A stretch of DNA of 64,000 nucleotides, taken from contig ML769419.1 in NCBI GenBank assembly GCA_009733575.1, positions 186,001 through 250,000 of the forward strand, given 5' to 3'. Position 1 is the stretch's first letter. Each line of letters begins with the position of its first letter. Origin of the DNA: Gymnopus androsaceus JB14 (taxonomy: Eukaryota > Basidiomycota > Agaricomycetes > Agaricales > Omphalotaceae). The position numbers and the translations under genes are program-made. Shown here piece after piece: positions 22,396 to 35,577 of the stretch. The notes beneath the pieces are model-generated. The model was not told the origin of the DNA. It ran no database searches and worked only from the letters and a program-made list of their open reading frames with translations.

Positions 22396-23240
22396 CCGGA
22401 AATCAAACGGGATGGTGCCGAAACGCTGGTTTGACGAACAGCGCTCACTGCCATTTTGTTTCTTCTCGTCCTTGATATTCATCCTACTTTCAAGGATATT
22501 CGAGTGTATAATCGCTCGCTGTTTATCCCACTCACATTGAACGTTCTTTCTTTCTAACCCGAAATTCGCAGGCTTTTAAATTTAGGGCATCCAAAGCTCA
22601 AATTTCCGAGTTTATGCCGAGAAAAAATGCCACATAGCTTCCGTTTGGAAAGTTTTCTAGCCGCGCTGTCTCCGTAAAGGCAGTTTCTGCTCGAAACTAC
22701 GCATCTAATTCACTCTTGATCATCATCTCGCAGGAGATGGAGTTGGTCGAACCTTCTATTTCAGCCGATAGGCTCCGACGATTCCATTCTTCCACGTCTT
22801 CGACTGCATCCTGATGCTGCCAGTCAGGTGCGCTGCTCTACAGATACTGCTACATCAACCATCGTACCTCCTGAAAGCCTAGCACCATTCAAGTTTCAAC
22901 CAGGACCGTACAGGAAACCTGCCTCTAACAATGCTGCTTGCAATTGTAAATGCTCGAGGCGTACTGGTGCTCAAGTGACTGATGAACCTATCTTTTGCAT
23001 CTCAAGGCTCGTATATAAAGTACAGCTTTTTATATATGGAACAACTAGAACTGACGATCGCGATCACAAGTGTACAATGAACAGCAAGATAAAGAAAAGC
23101 ACCTTCGTTTGACGACGGACGGATTCAACTGATTCTTTCTCTTGCATTCCCGTTGCACTCAGTCTTTGCTGTTTTCTCCATTTCATCTCTTCAGCGCGTT
23201 CGTAAACATTCCTTGAAGGAAAACTGGGACAGCTGGAACG

Positions 23241-25330
23241 ATGCATCTCAGATACTTGTTGCCAATACTTTTCGTTGCGAAGCCTCTAGCCGCTGAGTTT
23301 GCGACACCATCCACTTGGGAGGTATGTTCTTACATTTAATTTCTTATAGGATGGGCATCGAATTAATTCAATGTCTATTCCTGGTCCAGGGAACAAATAT
23401 TACTGCCTCCACTTTGGACCGCCAAGCAACCATTGCAGCTGCTATTGACGTGGTGTACGCCAACGAGAGCAGCAAGTCATCTACTTCCATTCTTTTTTAT
23501 CGCGCGCTCATTCTCAGAAACAGCCAACGCCAGCGACGATTTCTTTTCCATTTTAGCGGTCTATGACTTCCGCAGCAACACCACTGCTTATGAAGATGCA
23601 GTTACAGCTCATTTCTCGAACTCTACCTTCGCATCAAACCAATTGTAGGCATCGAATCGATTCATTCTAAACCCCGTTCACTGACATAGGCCATGTTCTA
23701 GTGTTAGTATTGCTTTGCATTGTCTTATTTGGACTGATCCAATCGTACCTACTTACGTGAACAGTCTAATGTCCCAATGTAGGTCGATGTTTCTTTAGCC
23801 TGTCCAGTATATCGATATTGACCCAAATTTAAGAAACCAAGGCGTCGATGCAGTACGCGCTTATCAAGCATATCAGGACTCGGCCACGCTTGATTTGGCT
23901 GTACAAGCCTGGGAGTACGGACGCACTCTCACCATTTCTAAGGCGAATATAGCCGCAGGCTCAATACCAGCAAAGACCTTCAACATCACAAAGACCTGTT
24001 CTGGTGGTATGTGATCTTTCTCCTCGAGGTAAATGATTCTTGTTCACCTGATGGGATTTAGTTTCACTCGTTGGCGGGACGTTTTGGGTAAGCAAGCAAG
24101 GGGGTTTCTGCGATAGTAAAACAGCTTAGTATCATTCATCTACAGCAAACCACGGATACAGATACGACCATCTTCGGAGATTCGACAGCGTACGTCCTCT
24201 CTATCATCTTTTGTGTTTGTACTTACTCATAAATGGCTTGCTTCTTCAGACTATTCTTCGCGTAATACTTCCAACTTGAATGCTATTAGCGTCGTGGTTA
24301 TACTAATCTAGCTATGATTCAGCCTTTCGGCGTACCTCTACCAGGCGACTTCCAACAGTACTTACCTTGATGCCGCACAAGACTCCGGCGCATTTATGGT
24401 AGACCTTATGAATATCACCAGTGCGGGTAACGGGTTAGCAACAGTGTCCGCGAATGATAGTGCTTCCTGCGGTGATACTTTCGGAGCTGGGACATTCCGA
24501 ATCGACCAAGCTGGTATACCGATTTGCACATAGAAAATTATGCGAGCAGCTAACAGAACCTCTAGGTTTCTTCTTGGAAGGTCTAGCCATCTTGCCCGGT
24601 AATACTTCTTTCGGGAAGCAAGATCTCTCAGTCGATACATTGTGAGCGGTGTCTAATGGTTCTCTGTACCGATCAAGTACTGATGCATTCAAAAGACGTT
24701 CCAACCTTGTCAATATCACGCTCACGACAAATAAGCTGGCTAATGCAGACAACGGAATTATCAGTACGTGTGATAGCGCTGTTCATTGTTTATCTCTCTC
24801 TCATTCTTTTTCCTACAGATGTCGGGAGTGGGTTGGGTGACCAGAGCCTCGTTCAGGGACTTGGAACATTATATCATACTATAAATGCCACTGGACCTGG
24901 CGATCTTGTTACATATATTGGGAATTTCCTTTCAGTTCAGGTATGCCTCTTTGGAGTCCTTTTTTACGCAACTCATTGAATTCCTTGTAAATCTCAGTAC
25001 AACACGATCTTTACTGCGGCCACTATTCTCAACAGCAACATCTACGCTGGTTCATGGATTGGACCACCTGTGGAACAGTACGACGAAACAAATCAAACGT
25101 TGGCCTTGTTTGCCTTGGTTAATGCGGCCCAGGTCACCCTCACCACCAATTCAACCACAACTGGAGCAGCAACTGGAACTGGAACTGGAGCTGGAGCTGG
25201 GAATGGGAGTGGGACAAGCACCGCCGTTCCCCAGGTCACTTCTACATCTAACGGTGCAGTCGGACTCGGAATCGATGCAGTTTTGGGCTCTGTTATACCC
25301 CTCGTTCTGATATCAATAGCTATTCTGTGA
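23241..25330 (+). CDS. GH76-like secreted protein, probable GPI anchor
   Basis: The gene starts with a signal peptide (MHLRYLLPILFVAKPLAAEF) in exon 1, 23241-23321, followed by a GTATGT donor. About ten more short exons follow. They carry DFFSILAVYDFRSNTTAYED, LDLAVQAWEYGRTLTIS, DSTALSAYLYQATSN, GFFLEGLAILPGNTSFGKQD and IYAGSWIGPP, the order seen in basidiomycete proteins annotated as glycoside hydrolase family 76 (alpha-1,6-mannanase/Dfg5-type, cell-wall mannan processing). The C-terminal part is a Thr/Gly-rich spacer, then a hydrophobic end (AVLGSVIPLVLISIAIL) with no basic tail, as in GPI-anchor signals. Many N-X-S/T sites are present. The Asp-Asp catalytic pair could not be seen in the stretch before DAVRAYQAYQD, so activity is uncertain. 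Exon joins near 23475-23535 and 23645-23830 are not resolved. Confidence 0.7.
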
Positions 25331-25885
25331 TTTACTATGAGCTGCAGGCAGAAAAGAACGTCCAAATTCGAACTTTCTGGGAACAATCCTTCGCACAGAG
25401 ATGTATTCGATTTTGTTATAAGGTTCATTGCCCTGATCCTGATTTGAACCCAATCTTAATCTGAATGATTCTATAGAAAGCTGGGAAAATTTATTCTCAG
25501 CCCTCTTCTACTAATTTGTCTTCAATGTTCGTCCACTCAGTTATCAATGTCTCTGAAGCTCAAAGCTCACGCGCTCACGTTCGAGTCAAGTTTTCACAAT
25601 GCGTCGGTCTGGGCCTGGGCTCTGCGAGTGGTATCTACTTATGCTGCTCCAGTTCATAGGTCTTATCAGGACGCTATTCGATCTCGATGTCAAGTGACTA
25701 ATATCTTAATATCTTTCCAACCATCTATCTATCATATCTTTCGCAGAACAGCTTCGGTCGCTAGAGAATGACCGCACCTAAAACCATAGGCATCGTAGAC
25801 GTTCGACTTTTTTTCCTTGTTCTCCACCTTTAATTTTTGTTCCCACTTGCCGCATTCCTGCTAACTGTAGGAAACCTGAGACGGC
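25331..25885. other. Intergenic region between the GH76-like paralogs
   Basis: This ~555 bp region separates the two tandem genes and must contain the terminator of the first and the promoter of the second. No TATA box or element could be assigned with confidence. Confidence 0.35.
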
Positions 25886-28374
25886 ATGCGGCGCTTGATG
25901 CGCCTCTTTCACTTCATCCCAGCAATAGTGTCGATTAAGAAGACGGTAGCTATTGGGTTTATGGTACCGACAACTTGGAAGGTATGTTCAGTGTCACTTG
26001 CAAATGTTGCAGGTCCCGGAAGACTTGTTTCCACCTATAGGGCACAGACATAACTATGTCCGCTGCCGACCGTCAATCTACTATTACAGGTGCTATTCAG
26101 GAGATGCTTGGCAATGAGACCAGTAATTTAAACTGCTCTGGTTTCGCTTTATCCCATACTCACTGCTTTAAAATAGCCGCCCCCAGTAACGATTTTTTCT
26201 CTATTATAGCTATGTATGACCTCTACAGCAATACAACATCATTCCAAGAGCCGGTCACTACGTATTTCACCAACAATCCTTTTAAATCAGAACAGTTGTA
26301 GGTCATCCATCCATATATGCGTTATACTGGCACTTGCTGACATCTTCCTCCAGTGTCCGTATCAGTTGCCTATTGCCCTTTCCTTCGTACTTCTCACAAT
26401 CATCATCCTTATTCGTTTAAACAGTCTAATGGCGCAATGTATACCGAGCTTTCTCGCACTGGTTCTCCCGTAAATTCTTATATTCCACTTTTTCAGAAAT
26501 GAAGGTATCACTGCAATGCGTGCATATCAAGTCTATCAGGACTCTACGATGCTTGATATAGCAGTACAAGCTTGGGATTATGGCCGAAATCTCACAATTT
26601 CCGCCGCAGATGTTGCTACAGGCTCAATACCAGCAAAGACTTTCCGCATCACAAAGACTTGTTCAGGTGGTATGTGTGTCTTAGTTTTCCACGGAATTTT
26701 GAAGCAACCTTATTCATTCGGTGTAATGTAGTTAATCTGGTTGGTGGGACGTTCTACGTATGCATCAAAGGGATATGTTGTACAAGGACTTACAATGCTT
26801 GCTTTTCAGTCAACCAGTGTAATGATACGACCGTCTTTGGAGATTCCACCGCGTTTGTGCTATTTCTTTATCTTTTGAAAAGCTCTTCGCCTCACAAGAA
26901 TTTTTTTTTGTCAGATTTTTCTTCACGTGAGGCAGCGACTTGGTTTTGTCCTTGGTAATATGCACTGATCTTCTTGTTCAGACTCTCGGCGTACCTCTTC
27001 CAAGTAACTGCCAACAACACTTATCATGATGCTGCACAAGATTCTGGCTCTTTCATGGTGGTCATTATGAATATCACCAGTGCGGGAAACGGGTTAGCAG
27101 CAATGTCAGCGAATGACAGTGCTTCCTGTGGTGATACTTTTGGATCGGGAGGATTTAGAATTGAACAAGCAGGTATACTTACCTACTTACGCATACAGAA
27201 AATCATGCCATCAGCTAAGTAAAATTTTAGGGTTCTTCTTGGAAGGTTTAGCCATCTTGCCTGGTAATACTTCTTTCGGGAAGCAGGATATCAGTACATT
27301 GTGAGTACTTATTTGGAAATGGTGTACCGATCAAGCATTGATGTGCTCGACTTTGTTTTTCAGGCGTTCCACCCTTGTCAACATCACGCTTACAACGAAT
27401 ACTCTGTGTAATGCGGAAAATGGTATCATTAGTATGTTGCTCGAAAATTTATTATCACACCTATGTCTGATTCGTTTTCCTACAGATGTCGGAGGTGGTT
27501 TAGGTGACCAGGGCCTTACCCAAGGACTTGGAATGTTATATCATACCGTAAGCGGACCTGCAGACTTTCTCGTATATATTGGGAGTTTCCTTGCTGTTCA
27601 GGTAATATTTTATTGTGATGATGGATACGTAGCTCAGCCACGTTCCAGTACAACACGATTGCTACTGCAGCCACTACTCCTAACAGCAATATCTATGCTG
27701 GTTCATGGATTGGACCACCAACTCCACAATTTAATCCAACCGACCAGCAACTCGCACTATATGGCTTGGTCAATGCCGCACAGCTCCCTGTTATTAGTGC
27801 GCCTAATTCAACCACAAATGGAACAAACCCCAACTCCAGTCCGAATGGAACAAATCCTAATACAACTGGCAGCAACAAACATTCGACTAGCCATATAGCG
27901 CCTATAGTAGGCGGAGTCCTTGGTGGACTTGCAGTGCTGGCCATAATCGTTTTGTTAATATTATACACAACTTGGCGCCGCCGACGAAATTCTCAGATGC
28001 AGGAAACGGGACTAAACTTCGATATTGATGCATTCTTCATGACTGAGAATGAGTCTACTCGCCCTCAGGTTCCATGCACCATTAATAATCCGAGAAGTGT
28101 CCCTATAACGTCTGCTGCGGCTTGGAACAAGAACATGAACACAGGGGTACTCAGTTCCGCTGGGAGAGTCTATAATGGACGAGTCAAGCAACAGCGAGAG
28201 TCTCGATCCACAGACCCAATCAGTGAGAACCCACCAAGCACAAATAGTACTAGTAGTTCACTAGAGCAGATACCGATAGCTGATTTACTCCAATTGTTGC
28301 AGACAAAGATTCAGGAGGCGAGGCAAGAACAGGGAAGTGCACCACCAGCGTATGAGGTGTCGGGAGGTCAATGA
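25886..28374 (+). CDS. GH76-like protein, transmembrane-anchored paralog
   Basis: This is a tandem duplicate of 23241-25330, in the same orientation and exon layout. The first exon (ATG at 25886 or, in frame, 25898) ends at a GTATGT donor after FMVPTTWK; the second starts GTDITMSAADRQSTITGAI. Later exons repeat the same landmarks: DFFSIIAMYDLYSNTTSF, LDIAVQAWDYGRNLTIS, GFFLEGLAILPGNTSFGKQD, YAGSWIGPP. The C-terminus differs: an Asn/Ser/Gly spacer leads into IAPIVGGVLGGLAVLAIIVL, then TTWRRRRN and a ~130-residue cytosolic tail ending at 28374. It is therefore a type I membrane protein rather than GPI-anchored. The acidic catalytic pair is again not evident. Exact joins are unresolved at several small exons. 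Confidence 0.7.
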
Positions 28375-30885
<2,511 letters not shown>

Positions 30886-31855
30886 CGGATACTTTTCTTT
30901 TTATTGATTCAATTGGGTATTCGATTTCCGGTCTCATTCTTGGGTTTCTTCGAGAATTTTTCTTTGGGTTAGTTGAAATGTGATATGTATCAATTATCTA
31001 TTTAGCGTATTAGTACTTGCATCTGGGACATCCATCTACTTTCCTTCCTATCTACTTTCCTTCAACGAGTACATACTGAAATTTATGTACGAGTTTTCGA
31101 CGATTGTGTCTCAAATAAATGTTCACTGTCATCCAGTAACCTGTCATCAACCTATCTTGCACAACTTCTTGGTCTGTCAGTACTCTTTATCCAGCGCCCT
31201 GGTCTCTGACATTTTGTATAGAGAAAGCATGTATATCCGAATCTGATTTGAGTATTGAATGTATATGTACTTAATTATTCGAGGTTCGGAACGCTGCTAG
31301 CAGCAGATTATCATTTTGCGCACTTACAGGTGGCGCCGAGATATTTTCGTTGAATTCTGGATTGGAAGCAATCGCAAGTTATTGACAACTGCTAATGTAG
31401 TACATATTTCAGTGGAAATATCTGATGTCCCAAATACAGCTTCACACCTTAACATACTGTACCGTTTCGAGCAAAAGTTCACGGTATGTGACACGTGACG
31501 TCTACTGTTCAGAAAATTCAGTGTTCACAAATTACAGTGACCTGTGATCAATCTGTGAACTGTTCACTAGCATTGAGTCCACCTGTCCTTCTAGTTCATG
31601 ATATGGTGGATATCTTGTTTTGAAGCAAGAAATGGCTTGTTTGTAAGTAAATCAGGGCTAATTTGAGTGTTTTTAAGGACTTTTTTTAAAGCATTTTTGA
31701 GGGATATTTTGTAAAATATATGTTTTGTTTCAGTTGTCACAGTGTTCACAGCCCGAAATGACCAGTGACACCCTCCCGCGAACTGTTCATTTTGAGCCTA
31801 AGTGACACGTGTATCAGGAAAAATGGTCTGGGCCAGGGATAGCCTAGGTAACCTA
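30886..31855. other. Gene-free interval with a possible small insertion
   Basis: No gene is supported. A perfect 10-bp direct repeat, gtgacacgtg, occurs at 31488-31497 and 31802-31811. The 304 bp between contain several GTTCAC/GTGAAC words, but clear terminal inverted repeats are lacking. Confidence 0.35.
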
Positions 31856-32551
31856 CATCAGCAAAACCTGGGTGGTCTCCAGAGATCTCCAGAGCACCTG
31901 TAGCTTCTGGAGCAGCTGGAGCAAGGTTACCTATTCCAGAGACTAATATAAACCTCTGGAGACCTCTGGAGACCTCCAGAGAGCTATTCAATCAAGTTTT
32001 CATGTTGTGCCATAACCATGCATTGATAATAGAAATTTTATATTCATTATTTTTATATAACCTCAACAATAGGCACACCACAGCAGTTACTATTATGTAG
32101 TAATAAGTGACAAGCAGTATTCAACGAGGTTGCACTTCAAGTTCCCCCTCTCAGTCCCAATGTTTCCCTACTTATCTTGATTTCCTGCTCTCTGCCTCCA
32201 TTTCACAAATGCTTCTACATTTCTGGCAAAATTGTGGCAATCAGCGTTAGGAAACAGCATTGTATGAAGATGAAACCTACAGCAACTAGTACATTGTAAC
32301 AAAGGGAGAAAGAAAAAAGATACAAGTTCATTGAAACTCGAAAGTTGAAAGCCACACATTTTATATGACTTCCTGATAGTTTATGGCATTGTTGATGACA
32401 TGAGGAGTCCAATCATTCTCAAAGTGCCATCAATCGGCAACTACAGCTTTGTTCTCTCCAGAGTCACCAGAGCTCTCTGGAGCTCTCTAGAGACTTATTC
32501 AATTCTCTGGATGCTCCAGCAGTTCCAGCAAAAATACAGGTATTGCTGATG
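31856..32551. mobile_element. MITE-like element a (CATCAGC ends)
   Basis: The ends are inverted: CATCAGCAAAACCTG on the left and, reversed, CATCAGCAATACCTG on the right. They are flanked by TA on both sides (31854-31855, 32552-32553). Both subterminal regions are packed with CTCCAGAG/CTCTGGAG words. No coding frame. The ends match the element at 42738-42896, so both belong to one family. Confidence 0.65.
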
Positions 32552-32792
32552 TAAGCCTCCTAGCACCTGGGGCAAGGTCCGACGCACCTGAAAAACCGGT
32601 GCCTTAAACGCACCTGTTGACGCACCTGTCAACTCATATGCGTGACATGCCTATTTTGGCCTGTCTCTCCCATTCGGATGCAATGCCCGGGCCCCGGGGA
32701 CTTGCGCTATCTAATCTGTACATACTTGATTGCGCATTTCAGAAAATCTTGGCATGTTATTCATCAGGTTTGATATGGCTTGATCAAGTATA

Positions 32793-33028
32793 TAGGGCTC
32801 GGCACCGTATCCAGTACCGCAATACGGGACCATGCCCGTACCGTCATTGATTCGAGGCTTCCCAGAGACGGTACAGGTATGGGACAGTCATGTACATATT
32901 GTTACGCCTGTATTATGGGTAATTTGGGGGCTCCGTACCTGTACCGTATTCATTTTTTGGATAAAAATTACAATATGGGTACGGGATCACCGTAAAAATA
33001 CGACCCGTAGGTACGGTGCCGAGCCCTA
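32793..33028. mobile_element. hAT-type MITE, 236 bp
   Basis: Terminal inverted repeats read TAGGGCTCGGCACCGTA at both ends. The element is flanked by a perfect 8-bp duplication, caagtata, at 32785-32792 and 33029-33036. An 8-bp duplication with TAGGG-type ends is characteristic of hAT elements. The interior is full of GTACGGG/CCCGTAC words and non-coding. It sits immediately upstream of the Tnp2 transposase gene. Confidence 0.85.
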
Positions 33029-35218
33029 CAAGTATATAAGTATGAGCTGTGTTGATCATTGTTGCTTTTCATTTCTTCTTTTCCCCTCACGTTTGCCTAG
33101 TGTTTGCCTCTGCTCAAGATGGTGGTCTGTACTTGCTCTTATTGTAAGACCAAGCAGGTTATCATCAATGGTGTCAGCCAGCCAGGCTGTAATGTTAGTG
33201 CCTCCACTAGGCTTGAGCATGAAAGAAGAGCGGCAAAAGTATTTCAGGCAGCTGTCAAACCCCAGAGCCAGTCACCACTCAGGTCATCTGAGTCTCCTCC
33301 TAAAGAAAAAGCTAGAGGTCTGTGAAGAATTGATCAACAGTGCATAGGAGTTGACTTGTATTATACTTCATAGAGCTTACTCTGGACACAACATCTGTCA
33401 TCAACCTTTGCTGCACATTTGTTATTTGGCTCAATCTCAAAGCTGGTGTTAGCCGAGAGACAGCAAACATCATTCTCAAGTCCATTCACTTCATTCTGTC
33501 TGCAATCTTTGATCTCCTGCAGGTTGCATTGGCATCAAATGGGATTCATATCAAGCTCCCTGAAATTCCAATTCCTCATGATTTACGCACAGCATACCAC
33601 CTCCATGGCAGTGAACCAGATATTATTCGGACCTCTTCTTGTCCAAAATGCTTCACTTTGTATACAGGAGCAATACCATTGCGCTGCACCTGGAAGGAGT
33701 CCCCTCGGGCTAGGGTATGTGACTCAGAGCTTTGGCGGCTGCAGCAATTTGGTCAGAATCATTGCACTGTTCCCAAAACATTATACAATACTCAGGATTT
33801 TGAGTCTTGGTTGCATTTTTTTCTTGGAAGACGGTCAGTTGAGGAATACTTGGAAAGTGCATTCCTGCATACACCTGCCACCTTTGGTCAAGAGATGCAT
33901 GACTTGCAGGATAGTCCTGCTTGGAAGGACATGCAAGATTTTCTCAGCCAAAGATATCATTTAGTATTTGGTCTTTATATAGACTGGTTCAATCCTTATA
34001 CAAACAAAATTGCAGGTATATTTTCATCATGTAGTGTCTGACTTTGGAATGAGACTGACATTGCTGCAGGCAAAGTTGTTTCTTGTGGTGCTATAATCTT
34101 ATACTGCTTGAATCTTCCTCCAGAGGTCCGGTACTTGCCAGAAAACATCTTCATTGTTGGCCTTACTCCTTCACCCATTAAGCCTGATGCTGTGCGGCTG
34201 ATACATCTGCTGGACCCTGTCACTAAGAAAATCCTTGAGTATGAAGCACCTGGAAAGCGCATCATTATATTACCAACATGCAAATAGTGTTCCTGTACAA
34301 ACCAGAATTATCCCTCTCATTGCAGATTTACCTGCTGCACGAGAGGCTGGTGGTTTTCTCTCACACTCTGCTGAACTTCTTTGTTCCTTCTGTGATTGTA
34401 AGGCTGATCAGATTGGATGCCTTGATATGTCTGCATTCACTAATAGAAATGGAACTGAGGTGCTACAACAGGCACAAGCTTGGCTCAATATGACCACAAA
34501 AACTGAGCGTGAGCGCCAAGCTACTGCAACTGGAGTTCGGTGGACATCTTTACATCATTTGCCCTATTGGGACCCTGTCAGGCATATTATCCTTGGATTT
34601 ATGCACAACTGGCTGGAAGGTATACTCCAGCATCAATTGCGAAAACTTTGGGGCATAGGTCAAGATGATGCAGCGGAAAAGTCTTTAGTTGCAATTGACC
34701 AGGAAAAACATTATTTTCAAAGTGATGTTTCAGAGTCTGAGGATGAGTTAGAGCAACTCTGGATTGAGGCTCAAGAGGCTGCCAGTGGCACACTTGCTCT
34801 TCCACCCTCTTCACCATCTCCATCCATTGATAATGAAAGCTCTACTCCTACACCCTGTGCCACACCTGTTTTCCTAATGAATATTTCAATGGATATTGAT
34901 GATGAAGCTCATGATCCTGATCCTGATTATGTTCCAGATCACAATCAGGCTTCATTTGACTTTGCAAAGCAAGAGTTGAACATGCTATGGCATTGCATTC
35001 AATATGCTACCCTGCCAACCTGGAAAGGCAGGCCTCCTATGAACCTTGGAAAAAAGAGCCATGGAAAGCTTAAAGCACATGAGTATCTGACCCTTTTTGC
35101 AGATATCTTTCCCCTTATAATCCCAGAGATATGGTTCAATGCACATTCTGCCACATATGTGGATTCTCTGGAACACAAAATGCTTGATAGTTTCTACCAT
35201 CTGGTTGCATCTACCAAT

Positions 35219-35573
35219 TGTTGAAAGGATCTGATGCTTACGATAGTGACGTCATCGATCGACTCGACATGAGTCTTTCGTCCCGTTAATACTCCTTGAA
35301 ACACCTTTGTAGCTGCACTACATAAGGCAACAGCACTGTCTTTGTATTTGCTCAATAAGCATACTAGACGCTGTAATTATGCCATTTGCTAGTTCTATAA
35401 ATATGATACATACGCTTATGAAGCATATGAACTGTTCAATACAATAGTAGTCGAACGTAGTCGTAATTACTCGATCTTACAATGTACTTACATGCTGTTG
35501 AACCATTATGATCGTACCCTATGCCCTAAGCCACCTTACTATGATACTGTATAGTTGTAGTCGTACTTAGTAT
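35219..35573 (+). repeat. Left LTR, truncated
   Basis: It matches the first ~355 bases of the right LTR with five substitutions and one indel. All five substitutions are CG versus TG or CA. After CTTAGTATA the two copies part: the right one continues as LTR, while the left runs straight into gag coding sequence. This marks an internal deletion of the last ~165 bp of the LTR plus leader. Confidence 0.9.
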
Positions 35574-35577
35574 AACC

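Noticed and set aside
25165..25205. GGAACTGGAGCTGG repeat as a regulatory tandem repeat
   Set aside because: It encodes the Thr/Gly/Ala spacer before the GPI-type tail and needs no further explanation.
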